A stretch of 33,301 nucleotides of DNA from a candidate division KSB1 bacterium (lineage in GTDB: Bacteria > Zhuqueibacterota > JdFR-76 > DREG01): contig JADFJB010000044.1 of the NCBI GenBank assembly GCA_022566355.1, forward strand, positions 1-33,301. Direction: 5' to 3'. The notes under the pieces were generated by a model. That model saw only the letters and a list, made by a program, of their open reading frames with translations, did no database searches and was not told where the DNA came from. Of this stretch, positions 32,725 to 33,301 are shown piece by piece. The position numbers and the translations under genes are program-made. Positions within the stretch are counted from its first letter, which is position 1, and each line of letters opens with the position of its first letter.

Positions 32725-33301
32725 GCGTTTCCCGGCTAAGGAAATAGGACTTGTGTGGGGGCAGCTTGCGGGATCATGGTCTGGCCGTGCTTTATCCGCT
32801 AATCGTTCTAGGAACGATTACACTTATCGTCTTCATGGTTGGGGTTGTGGACCTCGGTGGCGCTGATTGGGAGAAGGCCGGCATCAACATGGCGCTCATG
32901 AGTTCCGTGGGTGTTATTATGGGCCTTCTTACAGAGGAAGGCTTTTTTCGGGGCTGGTTGTGGGCTTCCCCCAAACGGGCAGGGCTAACTGACATGCAGG
33001 TTTTGATCTGGACCAGCGTCCCTTTGTCGCTCTGGCACATTTCCGCAGTCTCGCTCGACACCGGCTTTGATATTCCCGTAGCGCAAATTCGGTTTATTTG
33101 ATTAGCGCTACCTTTATCGGCCTAATTTGGGGGTTGCTGCGGCACCTATCCGGCTCTGTGCTCGTCGCTAGTGTAAGTCACGCGCTATGGAATGGACTTG
33201 ATTACCCTTTCTTCGGGTTTGGCGACAAGATAGGGACACTCGGTATTACGGAAACTGCCATTTACGGACCGGAGGTTGGTTTCCTTGGATTGACTGTAAA
33301 C
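32725..33301 (+). pseudogene. CPBP-family intramembrane metalloprotease, frameshifted and cut by window end
   Basis: Three pieces in shifting frames. The N-terminal scrap RFPAKEIGLVWGQ shifts near 32763 into LRDHGLAVLYPLIVLGTITL and the core LLTEEGFFRGWLWASPKRAG, which holds the EExxxR motif, then SLWHISAV with the second metal histidine. Near 33090 a single missing base shifts the frame; it continues VYLISATFIGLIWGLLRHL and SVSHALWNGLDYPFFGFG with the HxxxN-type motif to the end of the window. CPBP proteins are membrane proteases or related factors. G+C is higher than in the rest of the window. Either a decayed gene or one with assembly errors. Confidence 0.72.

Overview
The window looks like chromosomal DNA of an uncultured Gram-negative bacterium of the FCB superphylum (Calditrichota / KSB1 / Ignavibacteria-like). 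The evidence is a small secreted protein with a C-terminal NYPNPFNP-type sorting domain, a lipoprotein cytochrome, YceI and DUF5777-type envelope proteins, a head/stalk surface protein, and several short dispersed inverted-repeat elements between genes. This placement rests on protein style only; there is no rRNA or marker gene here.

Layout. 1-4.2 kb: housekeeping genes (CheY-like regulator; AI-2E transporter, glycerophosphodiesterase and alanine dehydrogenase on the minus strand). 4.5-6.5 kb: an envelope operon of lipoprotein cytochrome c, YceI protein and DUF5777 protein. 6.5-7.2 kb: gene-poor stretch with a possible HepT-like remnant and a repeat. 7.3-13.5 kb: phosphonate biosynthesis operon (LicD, PEP mutase, phosphonopyruvate decarboxylase, a cytidylyltransferase/2-aminoethylphosphonate transaminase fusion, CDP-alcohol phosphatidyltransferase, histidine phosphatase). 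13.7-19.7 kb: accessory region with a DoxX-like membrane protein, a sorted secreted protein, a broken surface-protein gene, a TauD-like dioxygenase and a small ORF carrying a 24-bp minisatellite. 20.2-28.1 kb: a cluster matching arsenosugar biosynthesis (fused glycosyltransferases, DUF547, CMD/peroxidase-like protein, ArsS radical SAM, membrane protein, MerA-like flavoprotein, Pit transporter, ArsM). 28.3-30.0 kb: an AT-rich orphan gene with a weak nuclease-like motif. 30.6-33.3 kb: a serine hydrolase with TPR-like tail, then decayed VOC and CPBP genes running off the window.

How the genes work together. The phosphonate operon encodes every step from phosphoenolpyruvate to a nucleotide-activated 2-aminoethylphosphonate, plus two possible transferases (LicD for glycans, CDP-alcohol phosphatidyltransferase for lipids), so the likely product is an AEP-decorated surface glycan or phosphonolipid. 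The arsenosugar cluster combines arsenic methylation (ArsM), a radical-SAM step that attaches the sugar part (ArsS), glycosyltransferases and a phosphate/arsenate-type transporter. Thus two organo-element pathways, phosphorus-carbon and arsenic-carbon, lie about 7 kb apart.

Cautions. Several genes carry frameshifts or stops (15.4-17.6 kb and 32.4-33.3 kb). These may be true decay or assembly error, and the sequence alone cannot decide. All family calls come from reading motifs, not from database searches.
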